Below are positions 1 through 26,100 of a stretch of 64,000 nt of DNA, one piece after another (positions within the stretch are counted from its first letter, which is position 1; the number at the start of each line of letters is the position of its first letter). A program made the position numbers and the translations under genes. The stretch is from assembly GCA_008711295.1 (NCBI GenBank), contig VUYV01000607.1, forward strand, positions 7,782-71,781. The letters are read 5' to 3'. Source of the DNA: Anarhynchus alexandrinus. Its lineage: Eukaryota > Chordata > Aves > Charadriiformes > Charadriidae. Below the pieces are notes generated by a model. It worked only from the letters and a program-made list of their open reading frames with translations. It was not told the origin of the DNA and ran no database searches.

Positions 1-3000
1 AAAAAAAAAAAAAAAATTAAAAAAATAAATACCCCCTCCATAATTAAACGTCTTCGTATTAGATTAACCAAGAAAAGTCATTAGAAATAAATGAGTTAAG
101 AAATTCTGCAACACAAGTTAAACGGCAGGCGTGAGATGATGAGAGAAAGGAAAAGTGCCCGGCCCAAGCCGACTGAAGAAGGTAATTATTTGAGCAAAGC
201 CTTTTGCGAAATAAATTGCACGGAAGTTGAGAAACCTTCTGAAATGAAGTTTTGGGTTTGTTTTTGGTTTTTTTTTTATATTTTTTTTTAAATAATCTTT
301 GGCTCCTTCAAGGAAGTAGGGGGGGAAAAAAAAAAAAAGGAAAAAGGAGAGAGAAGGTATTGTGTCCTTAACAGCAGTTTGAGAACCAGAACAAAGGCAG
401 AGAGAGTTTCAAAGCGCAGCAGCTCTCCCCACTCCGCTGTTTGTTCTGCTCATGAGCAGACAAGCTGTTTCCTTTCATCTGGAAAAAAACTCACACAATC
501 AGAAAAATACCTCAATAGAACCTGAGTCTGGAATAACAAAGCCCAAGGGGCAGCCAGAAAGAAATCTTTTAGCCAGTTAAAAAAAAAATAAAATAAAAAT
601 TATATTTGGTGTTTGGCTCCTTAGAGGGAGCCGACTGCTCCCGGGCGCGGGGCGCACGTCCAGCCCGCGGCTGCCGGGAAGGTCGGGGGGTCCACGCAGG
701 ACCACGGAGGTCCTCTCCTCCCCGCGCCCAGAGGAAGGCTGAAGCCCTCCCGGGTCGGCACAAAAGCCGGCGGAGGAAGCGGGAGCAAGGAGATAATAGG
801 GAGAAGGAAGCGCACAGAAGACGGCACACGGGGATGGGGTGTACCGCCCCCCGAGGAGGGGGAAAGAGAAGGAATTAAAAAGCACGAGCGCGGGGTCCAA
901 CCTAAATTGGGAATCCGGACCGGCGGTAGCTACGCCGCGGTTCAGGAGACGACGGTAAAAATGTCTCTCTGAAATATTGTTTTGATAAATATGCCATCTC
1001 CTTGTGGAATTCGAATCTCCAACTGTTCAACTGGCATGGCCATCTCTGCAGTAACAACACATGCCACAGATTGTGAGTTAACTTGAATTACATCTCAGAT
1101 CTGGGGAGGGGAGGGTGTCAGTGGGAGGTTTATGAACAGTATGCTCTAGCTCTGATGTTGTTATAACCAGATGGCTTCAGCTGTATCATTTACAATAAAA
1201 AACAAACAACAAAAAAATAAAAAGTGAAGTTGACAAATAAATCATTAATTCACCTGCAACTGGAACAATCTGAACAAGTCGCCTCCTTGGTGGCTCTCAT
1301 TTCCGACCTTCCACGAGAGCTCATCCCGCAGGAGGGGCTGGGACAGGCGAGCCCCAGGACGGATGATTTCCCTGCAGGTACGTCCCCATCCTCCGGGGAG
1401 GGAGGCTGCCAAATCTGTAAATACCTCCCCAAACCCTCGGAGGACAGGCGCCGTGAACACCCGTTTCCTTTCTTCCAGCCACGGCCGCTTCCCAGGGCAA
1501 GGCTGAGCCGGGGACACTCCTCCAGCAGTCGGTCACTCCAACGCGACAAGGAGAAAAGGTCTCCTTCAGGTTTGAGTAGTTCGGTAAACGATGCAGTTAC
1601 TGCAGCGTAATTAGACATCTCTGTGCCACACAGACAACTTCTGCAATTACCTGGCAATGAACTTTTCGTGTCTGCGTGCAATTAGACGCTAGGAAAGCTG
1701 GGTCTGAGTTCTGACGGGGTAGCGGGGGGAATCTCGTTATGACTAAACGCTTTGCTTACATAAAAGGAAATGCACGCTAAATCCAATATAAAAGGAATTA
1801 GTGGTGTTGAAGCAGTAGATGTAATATGGGAATTCGTGAACCACGTAAAAGGGAGGCTTTACTATACAGAGGGTTGTGTGTTTATGATGAGAGCCCGGGG
1901 GGGAACGCAGAAAGGGGCAGGGACCCTCTCATGAGTCACCATCTGATAAAAATAGACAGCAGCTGGATTAAACACAGGAGCGTACGAACGGAGTTCTCCT
2001 TCACACAAGGGACGAGAGGCTGTGAGACAAAGTACCGTAACAGAATAAAAAAAAATAAATAATCAGAGACAACAGATACCTAATGTATTTTCTAGACAAA
2101 ACAGAGTTATTCCCTGTAATCCATTCCGCGCCCTACCTGACCATCTTAAGGTCGGATCAATTTGCCACTGCCCTGGCACTGCGCATTTCAATCCGACCTC
2201 CCCGGAGATTTGGGGCTAACGATGACAGAAACGGATGGTGTCTGTCCTACCCAGACGTCCCGCGTTGCACCTCGGCGCTGTAAAACAGATGGCTTATTAC
2301 ACCGTTCTCCCGTCCCACAGCCGAACGGCGGCAGGTAAAAGGAAGGACTAAGGGTCAGCTTCACGCAGCTGTTATTAAAACCAATGCTCTCCAGCGCTTT
2401 GGTAATACCCGCTATGAGAAATAAAACAGGTTTGTATTGCAATTTTGTGTCCAACATTCCTTAATAAATCCCATTTGAGCTCCTGGAACAGCGCGTCACT
2501 ATCGGTACACGGCAGCGGACCGAAACGGAACCTTTTGGGAGCCGGTTTTAAAGTGGGAAGTCCTCAAAATGAAACAAACAAAAGAAGACAACAGATACCA
2601 CACAGTACAAAATAGTAATTATTTATATTTTCAAAAAGAAAAAAAAAAATTACCAGCTATTTTGAAACTTCTTCCTGTAAGAAGAGTGACTAATAGAAAG
2701 GAACAGGACTGGCTCCTATACAGTCGGCAAGTCAGGTACAAACAGTTGTTAAGAATCATTTAGCAACTCAGGACAAGGACTTTTGACGCAGCTTTCATGA
2801 ACAATAAAATTTTTTTTTTTTTTTAAAAAAAGGGGGAGGAGGGAAATAAAGCAGGGAAAAATGCCAAAAACATTTCCCACAATATCTAAAAACAGTAACC
2901 GTTGCTCTTGTCAGACAGCACGCTCCAGATCAAGGATTTTCTAGTCCTTTCAAAACCAATACAGACTTGCCAAAGGCTGCCTTCCGTCTATTCACACCCT

Positions 3001-3050
3001 CCAGAACACACAGCCCTTCACTGTCCCCTTTCACTTCAACCTGTCATTTT
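1..3050. other. Intergenic or flanking sequence downstream of SPOP, no gene supported
   Basis: This stretch lies beyond the 3' end of SPOP. It starts with an A-rich run and contains several poly-A/T tracts. No open frame resembles a known protein. In mammals the next gene on this side is NXPH3, arranged tail-to-tail with SPOP, so distal 3'UTR of a neighbour could reach in, but nothing in the sequence proves it. AATAAA-like hexamers on the plus strand near 1193 and 2409 are too common in AT-rich DNA to be called. Confidence 0.5.
606..965. other. GC-rich CpG-containing patch
   Basis: About 350 bp are clearly richer in G+C and in CpG than the surrounding AT-rich DNA, with several CG dinucleotides near 640-690, 745-790 and 915-955. 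A GGTAAAAATG donor-like site lies at about 954. It could be an unmethylated regulatory element or a first exon of a non-coding transcript, but no conserved protein is encoded and there is no direct evidence of transcription. Confidence 0.3.
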
Positions 3051-3054
3051 ATAA

Positions 3055-3732
3055 AAGGTGGTTTTTTTCTTTATTTTTCTTTTTTTTTTTTTTTTTTTTA
3101 AGATNTTTTTTTTTTTGCAATTAACATACAAGTGCTACTAACAGAGAAACTGATCTTCTTGTTGCTGGATGGCAATAAGGAGTTACACAAACGTCCAGTT
3201 TTTAGCTCAGCTGGAAGGACTTAAATTCTCTTTTTTTTTTGATATAAATACTACTGGAGCTTCAATCGGGTACTTCCTTTCCAGAACCTCACTGGAAATT
3301 CTTTTTAACCCTCCAACACTCTCCAAAGCTAAAATGTCCTCTTGCTCCAGGCATCTGACGATTTGTTCTGTGCTGCCAGACGCAGAGACGTTGTCTTCCC
3401 CAGTACCACTGCTGGGTTATTCCGACTTGGGTCGGTGCCTAAACCGAACCCTGTACTTAATTGACTCAGCCAAGTCGAAGGGAACACACAGACGATGCAG
3501 CGACAGGGATTCGTTAGGTTGAACAGCCCCAGAGCCCCAGGCCCACCCTCCCCCCTCTCCCCAAGTTACTTGGTGCTGTTTTAAAAAGTCTGGGTGTCAC
3601 GAAGCAGTCTCTTCCCCCCAACAACAGAGTAAAAGCTCCACAGATTTCGCTGTCTACCTGGTGGTCAAGGTTACAGCAGCAACAGCTGATGCTGCTTCCA
3701 GAAAAACATGGGGTGGTGTGACAGGCAGGACT
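3055..3732 (-). other. SPOP: SPOP 3'UTR (minimal extent)
   Basis: The region follows the TAA on the minus strand. The first good poly(A) hexamer, AATAAA on the minus strand, is at 3075-3070, giving a UTR of about 680 nt. Before it comes a long internal A-rich tract (minus strand, 3080-3116), interrupted by an unknown base at 3105. A longer UTR reaching about 2.6 kb is possible. Confidence 0.55.
3070..3075 (-). other. SPOP: Candidate SPOP polyadenylation signal AATAAA
   Basis: This is the first AATAAA after the stop on the minus strand. It sits next to a poly-A tract, so part of the match could be chance in A-rich sequence. Confidence 0.4.
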
Positions 3733-15964
<12,232 letters not shown>

Positions 15965-17773
15965 CTGTCAGTCCCCCAAAAGAGAAAAGAAAACGCAAAA
16001 CTAAGAACAAAGGAAAACCAAAACTTCAGGAGTGCTGTTAAATCTTACGGGACACAAGTTAAAGCCATCACGCTTTCTCCCTCCCCCCTAGCACCTTCAA
16101 AATATGATGTTACATTTAAACATTTTAAAGTGTTACCATATGTTTTCTGAAGAGGGAATATACCACCTCCACTCATTCTTTCAATATGCAGCTCCTTATA
16201 GGAATAAGCCTAGCATATAATCTCCTTTAAGGAGTCCAAGACTCAAACAGGAGACTCCCCACTTGACTTGGAATTTACTACTTTCTCCTGAGGCCACCAT
16301 TTCAACTCACTACTTACTCCCTATTTTCATTTTGAGAGTCTCAGACCATCAGAGATCAGACTTGATGAATGAAGTTCTTAATCTGAAAAAGCTACAGGTA
16401 GCAACACGCAACCCAAACTCAACAGCAAAACAAATCCCTAGGTTCAGAGTGGCTTTGGTAACACCAACAGAATAATTTCCTATAGCTTAAACCTTCTCCT
16501 GAAGCCTTCCTGTTAGAGAAGGTGTTGGTAATGATTTTTCTACTTCAATTCGGACCCCTTTGGCCAGAGGGAAATTCTCTTTGCTTTTATATGCTGGTGA
16601 AGTTCCCAACTTCTAAGTGCCAAGCCAAATTGTCATCTGCAGAGAACATACAGGGTTGAAACCACTGCAACATACCCGAACGAATACACAGGCACAACTG
16701 ATAAAACGGGCCTCTAGTTACCAGAAGAGAGGTGTTTGGTTTTTTTTTTTAAAAAAATAATCAACCCATCTCTGACTTCTGAGTCCTGATCCCGAAGGCA
16801 GATACATAAAACATCTTCAAAGATGAGCTCGGAAACTCAGATTCATAACTCTGGCAGACAGAAAAGCATCACATGCCTTACAGTTCAGCCTTCTGCTAAA
16901 CACTTTCTGTTTTGCAGGTGGTATTTATCTGCCTTCCTCTTACTGCACGGGACAGCCACGAACCACAAGAACTCTATTGCTGTTAGTATTCAACTCAAAA
17001 TGATTAAAAAAAGGATGAGTAAAAGGTGTAAAATTGTTATCTTGCAGTATGAATTGCTTTAAATACAAAGGCTGATACTGAGGTTCGTTGGAGAAGAAAA
17101 GTAAAGCACAGGATCACGCTCTTGAGGAAGAAAGGGAAATGGTGGAAAGCATGGAGAACATATACCTAAAAAAATCCCACATCTCAAAACAACAGGACAA
17201 TGTTCACAGTAAACACATCAACATCTATGCCCATAATTCTCCCCAAACTGCTATCAACGTAATTTGGAGTCTTTAAGCGCGGGGCAGGTCTGGATTTGAG
17301 CGCAGGCTCCAGCTGCAGCGCAGAGCTCTCCCAGGGAAGGCTCACACCAGGCTCCGCTCCAGTTCACCGCTATGCACTCTGTGTTGAGTTCTACACACCT
17401 TCAGAAAGTACCTGGAAATACTGGCACACAGGTATTCTCTAACCATAAACCAAGAGTGTTTTGTTTTGGGTTTTTTTTTCAGGTTTTATTTCCTTTAAAA
17501 AAGCACAAGTGAGCCCATGTAAACACTGAAAGAGAGATACTGTCTGTGAGGAGCTAAGAAATAGGTATTTAACCTTGTAGAGATGCACGCTTAACTCGAT
17601 GGAAATTTATTTCCTGGAGCAAAGCTCAGGGGCAAACAACTAACTCGGTAAGATCTGAACTGCAGGCAACTAGCACCAATGTAAACCCGAGCGCTCTCAG
17701 ATCAAACTGCTTTACAAACACTTTGCATTCGCAGTTTGTGCTGTGCATGTGGAACGAGGGGGGGGAAAAATGC

Positions 17774-17799
17774 TTTAAAATGTTGATCAACATTTTAAA
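17774..17799. repeat. 26-bp perfect palindrome
   Basis: The arms TTTAAAATGTTGA and TCAACATTTTAAA meet with no spacer around a TGATCA centre. The flanking bases no longer pair (C on the left, A on the right). Confidence 0.9.
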
Positions 17800-18559
17800 A
17801 AGAAAGGGACATCAATATGCACTTTAGGTACTTGCTGCAGGTCTTATTACATTAAACTTAAAATTACCACAATTCCTCCAAAGAAAACTCAATTAAACCA
17901 CTCTGTGTCATTCAAATTAAGCCAAAATTAGCAGACATTAGTTTTGCATACTTAGCTAACTGCCCTTCCACGGGCAACATTCAGTCTTGCCTCTGAGAAC
18001 ATCATCGCTTCACTGTCTCAGCTCCCAAGTCTTTGGGGGACAGATAAAACCTAAATTCCAGCAGGAGCAGCAAGAAACACCTCCTCCTCCCCCTGGCTGG
18101 GAAGGGATGCCTTTTTGCTGGTTTTAGTGTATGGGCAGGAGAGACCCAAGCTTTTTCCGTCCCTGAGGGTTCACAGAAGCACTGCTCAACTCCACCCAGG
18201 CTCTCACATTGTTCTGTTCACAGCTATTTTTAACCTACATTATTCTGGTCATCTGTTTTATAGCACAGGCACAAACGACAGGGACACAAACTCATCAGAT
18301 GAGAATAAACAGCCAGGGAAAAGGATGAAGTTCTTAATCTCACCTCCTCACTGATGGCGACACTATAGCCAAAACAGAGGTGTGAATGAAACCTCAAGCC
18401 ACAACAACCGACTTGGTATTCCTTCTAACAGGGATTTTGGGCACAGCCCACCACTGCGAAACACTCCAAAGCTCCACGTGAAGAATAGCTGGAGAGTCAG
18501 CGTCATCATCACCTCTAGCCGGAGATTTTGTGAGGACACAATGGAGCAGAAGAACAGAC

Positions 18560-20135
18560 TAATTCAGTTGGAAGAGACCTACAAGAATCACCCAGTCCAA
18601 CTGCCATTGGCTGTTAGATTCATTGTCTTCGATTCAGGGCTGACCAAAAGTTGAAGCATGTTATTAAGGGCATTGTCCAAATAACTCTCCACCACCTCTT
18701 TAGCAAGGCCTTTCCAGTGTTTGACCCCTCCTCTCTGTAAAGAAATGTTTCCTAATGCCCAGTCTAACACACACACACACCCACACATCCCCACCCAGCG
18801 CAGGTTTGAACCATTCCTATGTGTCCCACTGGATCCCAGGGAGAAGAGCTCAGCACCTCTCTCTCCACTTCCCCTCCTCAGGCAGCTGCAGAGAGCCATG
18901 AGGTCACCCCTCAACCTCCTTGTCTCCAAACCAGACAAGCCCAAATTCCTTACTGGCTCCTCATGGGATGTTTCTCCCAGCCCTTCCACCAGCTTTGTTG
19001 CCCTCCCCTGGAGGCATTCGAGGACCTTCACATCCTTCTTAAATTGTGGGGCTCAGCACTGCACACACTACTCAAGGCGAGGTGGCACCAACGCTGAACA
19101 CAGCGGGACAGTCCCCGCTCTTGACCGGCTGGTTGTGCTGTGTCTGATGCCTCCCAGGATGCACTTTGACCCCCCGGTGCCAGGGCACACTCCTGGCTCC
19201 TATTGAGCTGCTGCCGACCAGCCCCCCCCCGATCCCTTTCTGCAGGACTGCTCTCCAGCCACTCCTCTCCCAATTTATACTTCTGCCCGGTGTTACTCCA
19301 TCCTAGGTGCAGAATCCAGCACTTGGACTTGTTAAATTTCATCCCATTGATCATCGCTCAACATTCCAATCTATCTAGATCCCTCTGCAAGGCATCTCAA
19401 GAGAGTCAATAGCACCTCCCAGTTTGGCGTCATCACCAAACTTGCTCATGGTGCATTCAACTCCTGCATCCAGATTGTTGATAAATATATTGAACAGAAC
19501 TGGCCCTAGAATTGAACCCCGAGGAACACCACTGGTGACTGGTCGCCAGCCAGATGTAGCCCCATTCACTACAACCTTTTAAGCTCTACTGTCCAGCTGG
19601 TTCTTCACCCAGTGCACAGTGAACCTGCTCATCCCCCAGTTGGACAACTTGTCCAGAAGGATGCTGTGAGGGACAGTATCAAAAGCCTTACTAAAATCCA
19701 GAAAAACTATATCCACCACATTCCCTTCATCCACTAAGCCGGTGACTATCACAGAAGGATATCGATTTAGTTAACAGGACTTTCCCTTTGTGAACCCGTG
19801 CTGACTGTGCCTGATGACTGCATTATGCTTCAAATGCCTTTCAGTAGCACCCAGTATAACCTTCTCCAGGAACTGAGGTTAGACTAACAGCTCTGTAGTT
19901 CCCTGGGTCTTCCCTCACACCCTTCTAAATTGGAATGCTGGCTACCTTCCAGTCAGCAGGGACCTCCGCAGATTCCCAAGACCTTTGGTAGATGATTGAG
20001 AGGGGTCCTGCCATAACATCCACCAGCTCCTTCAGAGCTCTGGGATGAATCCCATCAGGTCCCATGGACTTGTGAACACCATGATCATTGCGAACAATGC
20101 TGTTCTCCTTGCCTGGCTTTGGAATAACTACAAGG
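18560..20135 (-). mobile_element. CR1 non-LTR retrotransposon, 5'-truncated, minus strand
   Basis: About 1.6 kb match the 3' half of an avian CR1 LINE read on the minus strand. Reverse-transcriptase fragments appear in order: HKSMGPDGIHPRALKELVD, VPADWK, then [20 protein letters not shown], and the catalytic box as FGDD (19440-19429) where CR1 normally has FADD. The frame is broken into several pieces, so the copy is dead. The 3' end (low coordinate) carries the usual CR1 3' sequence near 18560-18620. The exact 5' edge, at about 20.1 kb, is uncertain. Confidence 0.92.
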
Positions 20136-23100
20136 AACAGATCCACAACAGCTTGGATAAGGAACCAACTTCCGTGGAAGGTATTTATCAAACAATAAAC
20201 AGTTTTCTGTAAGATGACTTTTACTTCCAGGTAAACAGAAGCAATTAAGTATCTCTAAACACATATTAGAGAAGTGGTTTAACAGGAAAGGTAATTACAG
20301 AGTTAAAAGACTCCAGTGGGTCCTTCTTGAAGACAAATTGGTAAATTCAGTGGTAACACCTCCCTTTATGGCATGAAAATGGGGGATTAATGAGGAGGGA
20401 AAGAGGAGACAACAACAACTTTTTATGTTACAATGGGACATTCATCAAGCCTGTTGGAACACACTGAGACGTCGAAGGGTTTCCTGGATGGAGGGCAGAA
20501 GTTAATCCTAAATTCCTGTACCTTTCACTGGTCTCCAAGGAGCAAACTCCAGAAGACTGTAGCCATCAATTATATAATCGGGGAAGGAAATAGATAATCA
20601 TGTGATAAAACTGAAACTTTAACAGCTACTTTCTGTATTTCAACAGGATTTTAAGATGTACCTAAATATCACCTCCATCTTACAAATGCAAAGAAGTTTT
20701 AGAAAGCTTCTGTGGTTTAAAGGCGAGACAAATGTATGAGCTGGAGATACACAGGACTATTTAATTTCCTCTGAGTAACTGTCACTTTTCTATCTTATAT
20801 CCTCTCCTCCCAGATGGCGTGGATAGGCAGGTGGTAATAAAAGTTATGACAACGTGCTAATAGAATTGCTGCATGCCAGCACGTCATTCGTTACACTTTT
20901 AAAATGGCCTGAAAGGAACAAAGGTGCTAGATTTTAAAGATTTTCTAGTATTTGGAAAATACTTTCAATCTAATATGTCAAACCTTTCTACAGATGCTTT
21001 GCGAGGCAGTTAAATACAGTTAAAAAAAGATGATAAACTCCAACATACCCCTAACTCAATACAGCAATCAACCATCAAATACTTGTCATCACATGACATC
21101 ACTGGTACTTTTACTGCTGCAGCAAGTCATAAAGGCAATAAACAGATAATATCCATCACAGTCTTTTGCAAAGACTACCAGTAAGGAAAAACTTGCCGCT
21201 TGCCTTGCTTAGCAAGTGCACAAACGGGAGAAGCACATAAAAGGTCAGTGAAATATATCCTTAGAAGTGTGCCCTGGAAACTGCCATGTGCTGTTCCACC
21301 TTCAAACGCTGAACTGCTCTTCTGCCATGGACCGATATTAAATGCATTTTAAAAGGAACCACAGCTGACTTACGGTAAAGCTAAGTTTCCAAAATCAGCA
21401 GGGCACCCCCGGTGTTTATTTGCTCATGAACACTTAATACTTCACCAGTTCACACTTCTTCACTAACAGCGTTGGCACCTCTGAACTAGGAGTGAATTAA
21501 AAAGCGCCGCAGGCAGACGTTTTAGGAAAACATTTTGTAAATAGTTTGGATATCAAAATTCTTTCTGGCAAGGAGAGGCAGGGACAAATCTGAAGGCACA
21601 GGCATAAATACCAAGTCACAGGAAACAAAATACAAAATATTATCTATGGACCCTGCAAGCCTATGTACAGTCTGCGAGTCTCTTACTTCCTTGGATATAA
21701 ATAACAAACAGCACTTGTCTCTGGACATAGTTAAGATTACAGTTAAGAAAAAGAGTAATTCTCACCTCATGCACAACCACTTCCAGATGAAGACATTTTA
21801 TCTAAGAACCAGAGCCAGATCAGACCTTTCTGAAGCACAGGAAATGTTCCCTTGCCACCTTGTCCTCATAATTGCCTCCTGACTTAGCAGCTGTACAGAG
21901 ATATCTCAGCTCAAAACTTTATCTACTGTAGGAATCAACAGTCAAAACTATTCTGTGAGCAGGAGAGACTTGACCTGAGAGAGGTGGTGAATCTCAACTC
22001 AACAAAAATTCTAGAAGAGGCTTCAAAATTACTAGACTTTTGCTTAACAGCCTGTCAGTTTCTGCTTCTTCTCAAGATAAATCAACTGCCTTTTAAGAAA
22101 CCTGTAGTTTACACCAGAAATTTCCAAGTATATTCATTTTCAGTAACTTTTATTCAGCAAAAGATAACTTAGAGAAGTCTCTAAAAGAAGTATATTTTTA
22201 ATTAAGTGTTTCAAAAACTGGGTGGTTGCTTCTTGGCCTAGCAATGCATCAAAGACTATCCAGAACAGCACAAAGCGCAGAGAAAAGGAGCAGGACAAAG
22301 ATAATTGGAGCAATAAAACAAGGGGATGAGATATGGAAGCACAGGAAAAGACCATTATCTTCCTGCATTCTTCAAAGCCTTGGAAAGGACAATGGAAGGT
22401 CTGAATTTGCTGCAGTAAAGAAAGAAAAAGAAGAAAAGGGGGGAAAAAAGGGCAAGTTAACTGAAAGAGCAAAGCAGGATGCAATGCTATCTAACTAGCG
22501 GATGAACAAAATGAGTAAGTTTTCAGATTTTAATGCATACACTAAACAGGGCATTATACCACTCTTCCTACTTGGCATACCACAGAAGAAAGCAATGACG
22601 GGCAAAGCATTCACTCAGCCCGTGCTAACGGCTGCCAAGCCATGCGGATTGCAACGTCTCCAGCGTGGCTGGAAATCTCGTCTAGCTACAAATGCAGGTT
22701 GGAAGTCAGGCACTGTGAATTCCAGAGGTTACACAAAGTTGCCTAATTATTAACATGGTAGTGTAGAAGGGACTGCACCAAGGTAGCAAACAACCCGTAC
22801 CAATAAAAATAGACTAAGATTAGAAATTAACACTTATGATTCTATAAAAGTGACCCATACCAAAGAGTTAGGTCTTGAAAGGAAGCCTGGTTTACACAAG
22901 CAAGAGGCTTATCTTTCTGGAACAAAGAAATCTGAACAGTTCTACAACAAGCAGCCAACCACCACCTGGGAAAAACAAACCATAAAGGAGTAACACGAAT
23001 GCAATACATACAGACTTAAATGTACCTGAATTAGAGGGAAGAATAATTTATGCCAAAAAAAGTGGTTAGTGAATTAAGCTTGAACACTTTCTAAAAACCA

Positions 23101-26100
23101 TGAGTGTGTGCATTACACCTTCCTCTACCTTCTGTGCTCTTAAATCCAAAAAATATCTTACTTAACCTGTACCCTGTTGAGTGCCACAAAAACTGCTGAG
23201 CTCAAAATGACACATGGAGTTTCATTTATAATCTCCAGTCCTAAGAGAACAGACTGGAAAAATCAACACAATCACAGCAGAGAGATAAAAGGAATGAACC
23301 GGCATGCGGTGGAAGATGCATACCAGGCTAAAGGACCTACAACTTCTCATTTGGGAGACGGGAACCACAGAGAGAACCTGCTTTCCTTAAAATACAGTGC
23401 AAATGATCTCTCGCAACAGTTGAGAGTGCCCGTGCTTTTCTCTCGATTCCACCGCACCATATATCAGTCCTAATTCTGTTTGTAAGTCGTTCCCATTATA
23501 CCATCGGTAGCATTCAGGAAGTTGGATAGGTACCTTCTTTTTACTATACCCCAAAGTTGCCAAATACATTAGAGAAGGCCAAATTCCTGAGTTCACAACA
23601 GGGCTCTCTGAACACTGCACAGAAGGAAGATTTTAATATTGGCAGACACATACGCCTTAATTCAGTTTATTTTAGAAAACTCATTATCAAGTCAGAACAT
23701 CCAAAATCACATTTTTTTTGGGGGGTGGGGGAGAGGGAGAGGACAGATCATGGAAAAGTAAAGAGGAGTTACCTAGAAAAATCATTTTCAACACAGTTAA
23801 TAAGATAGGGAGAGAGTTATCTCAAAACACACTGAATATTGGCAGCCCACTAGAATTCAGTAACTAAAATTCCACTTTGAGAAATATTCCAAAACTAAGT
23901 TTCTTTTCCATCGTTGGAATGTTTTTCATTTTCTCCCTTAAACCAATTCTCCAGTTACAAAACAGGCAAAAAAGAAAAAGGCTTGGTCACCTACAAAAAT
24001 CATAATTTGCATGAAACTTTAAAGGGATGGGAGAATTGTCAGTGAAACATCAGTACTGTAAGAAGAATTACAAGTTTTACATATGTTTCGTAAGAAAAGA
24101 AACACCATCATTCTATAGCTATAGACTGTCTACCCTCCCTTCCCCCTCCTCCCCAAATATCACCAGATAAAATAGCAAACAGCTAAAACTAAACCAAGGA
24201 AAGAGAGAGGAAGTTGGTGGTAAGAAGCAGCCGAGAGTTCTCCAAATAACCTTCTGCTTTTATAAACAAGTCCTCCACTGAAAATTTCTACTCTTCAGTC
24301 ATTAAGTCAAGTCATATTTTTGACATTCTTCTAGGAGTGCTTCACGCCGGTGTTTGAACAGATGCAGAAAACTGTATCCCCTTTAATCGCATCCAACCCA
24401 AACTATAAATTACCCAAAGTATATTAGAATTACATCCACACCAGTAAATATAAAAAGTAATCAAATTCTTAAAAGCAAACAAAACTTTTTTTTTTAATTT
24501 TAGAGTTACTGCTGCATTTAAGTCACCACTCCTATTTTCACCAGATGTTTGCCTCTTCTTTAACTCTTTCTACTTCCATCTTCAATCCTCTTGAGGTACA
24601 TCCTGAGATGCTTAAAGCTTAAATCTTCAAAACTGTTTTTCCTCAGCAGTTAAATCTTCCTCATAATTTTTTAATTCGGATCATAAGTATGTTAAAAATT
24701 AATAAATCTCTTACTACTTTTTCCTCCAAATTCTCCTTTTCACCTCTTTTCTCTTCCCTCCTGCCAATCCATTCCTGCTCATTTCTCTCCTCTCACAAGG
24801 AAAACTGTTATTCAAACACACCAGCTTAGGTCTTAGAGAAACAATCAGCCTGAGCAGACTTCTGTCTTCAATGAGAAATCTGATCTTATTTTTCAAAAGA
24901 AGGGTTTTGGTATTGCCCGTGAACTAGATTCTCCCTCACAGGCAAGTTGTAAAAGTATTTTACAGCTACAGTTTCTACTTGTATGGTAACTTGTTACCTG
25001 TCACTTGTCAAGTAACTCAGTTGCCATTTTAGCAATTTCTTTATTTTATTTTTTGAAAGTAAAACATTTGCACTTTCAGCATGTAAGTCATCTTCCAAAT
25101 TAGAGATAAAGCCATGAAAACGACTCTTTTCCAGAAAACTTCCTGACACGCCAGGGAAGCCTCTCTCTCCGAAAGCAGGCTGGCAGCAGCAGGGGTTTTG
25201 CTCCCCTCCGCAGACTGTTCATCTCTTGCGAGAGCAACACACCGCTAGAAATACCTCGCGCCTCTAAAACCCCACCAGAATCCTGGGGAGTTGAAAATAA
25301 CTGGAAGAAAATGCCTAAGTGGTATGATGCATAATCAGAGCACAAGCAAAAACTGAAAATTAAGCAGTACCGAATTTTTGCAGCTACTGTGCTGAGACCT
25401 GGTACCAAACACCGCTAAAGCACTCAAATGGGATTGCAGATCTGACCTCTAGCAAACCACCAAGACTATAATCCCCTCTGGAGCCTTTTATTTATATCAA
25501 CTTTCCAGTAATACAAACATCTGGTAGTCCTCACATAACATTTTCCAGTTGCCATCTTGCCTTAATATTTCTAAGAGCTTATCAGAAACAACTTGAGCTG
25601 AAATACAGTTTCTGCCATTATCGTTCTGGAAATTAAGTTTTCAAATAATCAATTTAGAGATTACAATGTGTGGCCAAAACTAGACATCAAACTGCTGGAT
25701 TTTTTCCACCTACTTGCAATTGCAGCATGACTTCAAAATGGTTACAAGAATTATTTTAACCTGCTAAATGTAAAGATCATACGATTGCCAAATAAACCCA
25801 CCCTTAGAATCAGTGTGCAAACCCAGGTTTTTGGAAAAGCATACAAAGAAATCAACCGCTTGCTTCATTCCAACAGAAAGCTCACTCCAGGACTTACTTC
25901 TTACAGGTAATAAACAGCAATTACAAGCTCTCGAAAAGACTCCTGTTTGCAGCCTACCCTCCCAGGTTATGCTTCTCCAACACTTCTGTTTTTATAGGCA
26001 GGAAGAGTCTTTATTTTTCAAAGTTACTTTGTTTAGTCTTTTCACGAATCTTATCAGGTATCAACACGAGAAGGCATAAGGAGAGGAAGGAGATGGGAAT

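Noticed and set aside
3105..3105. Unknown base in the SPOP 3'UTR as a biological feature
   Set aside because: It sits inside a long homopolymer and is best explained as a sequencing or assembly limit; the same applies to 31893, 50669 and 51013.
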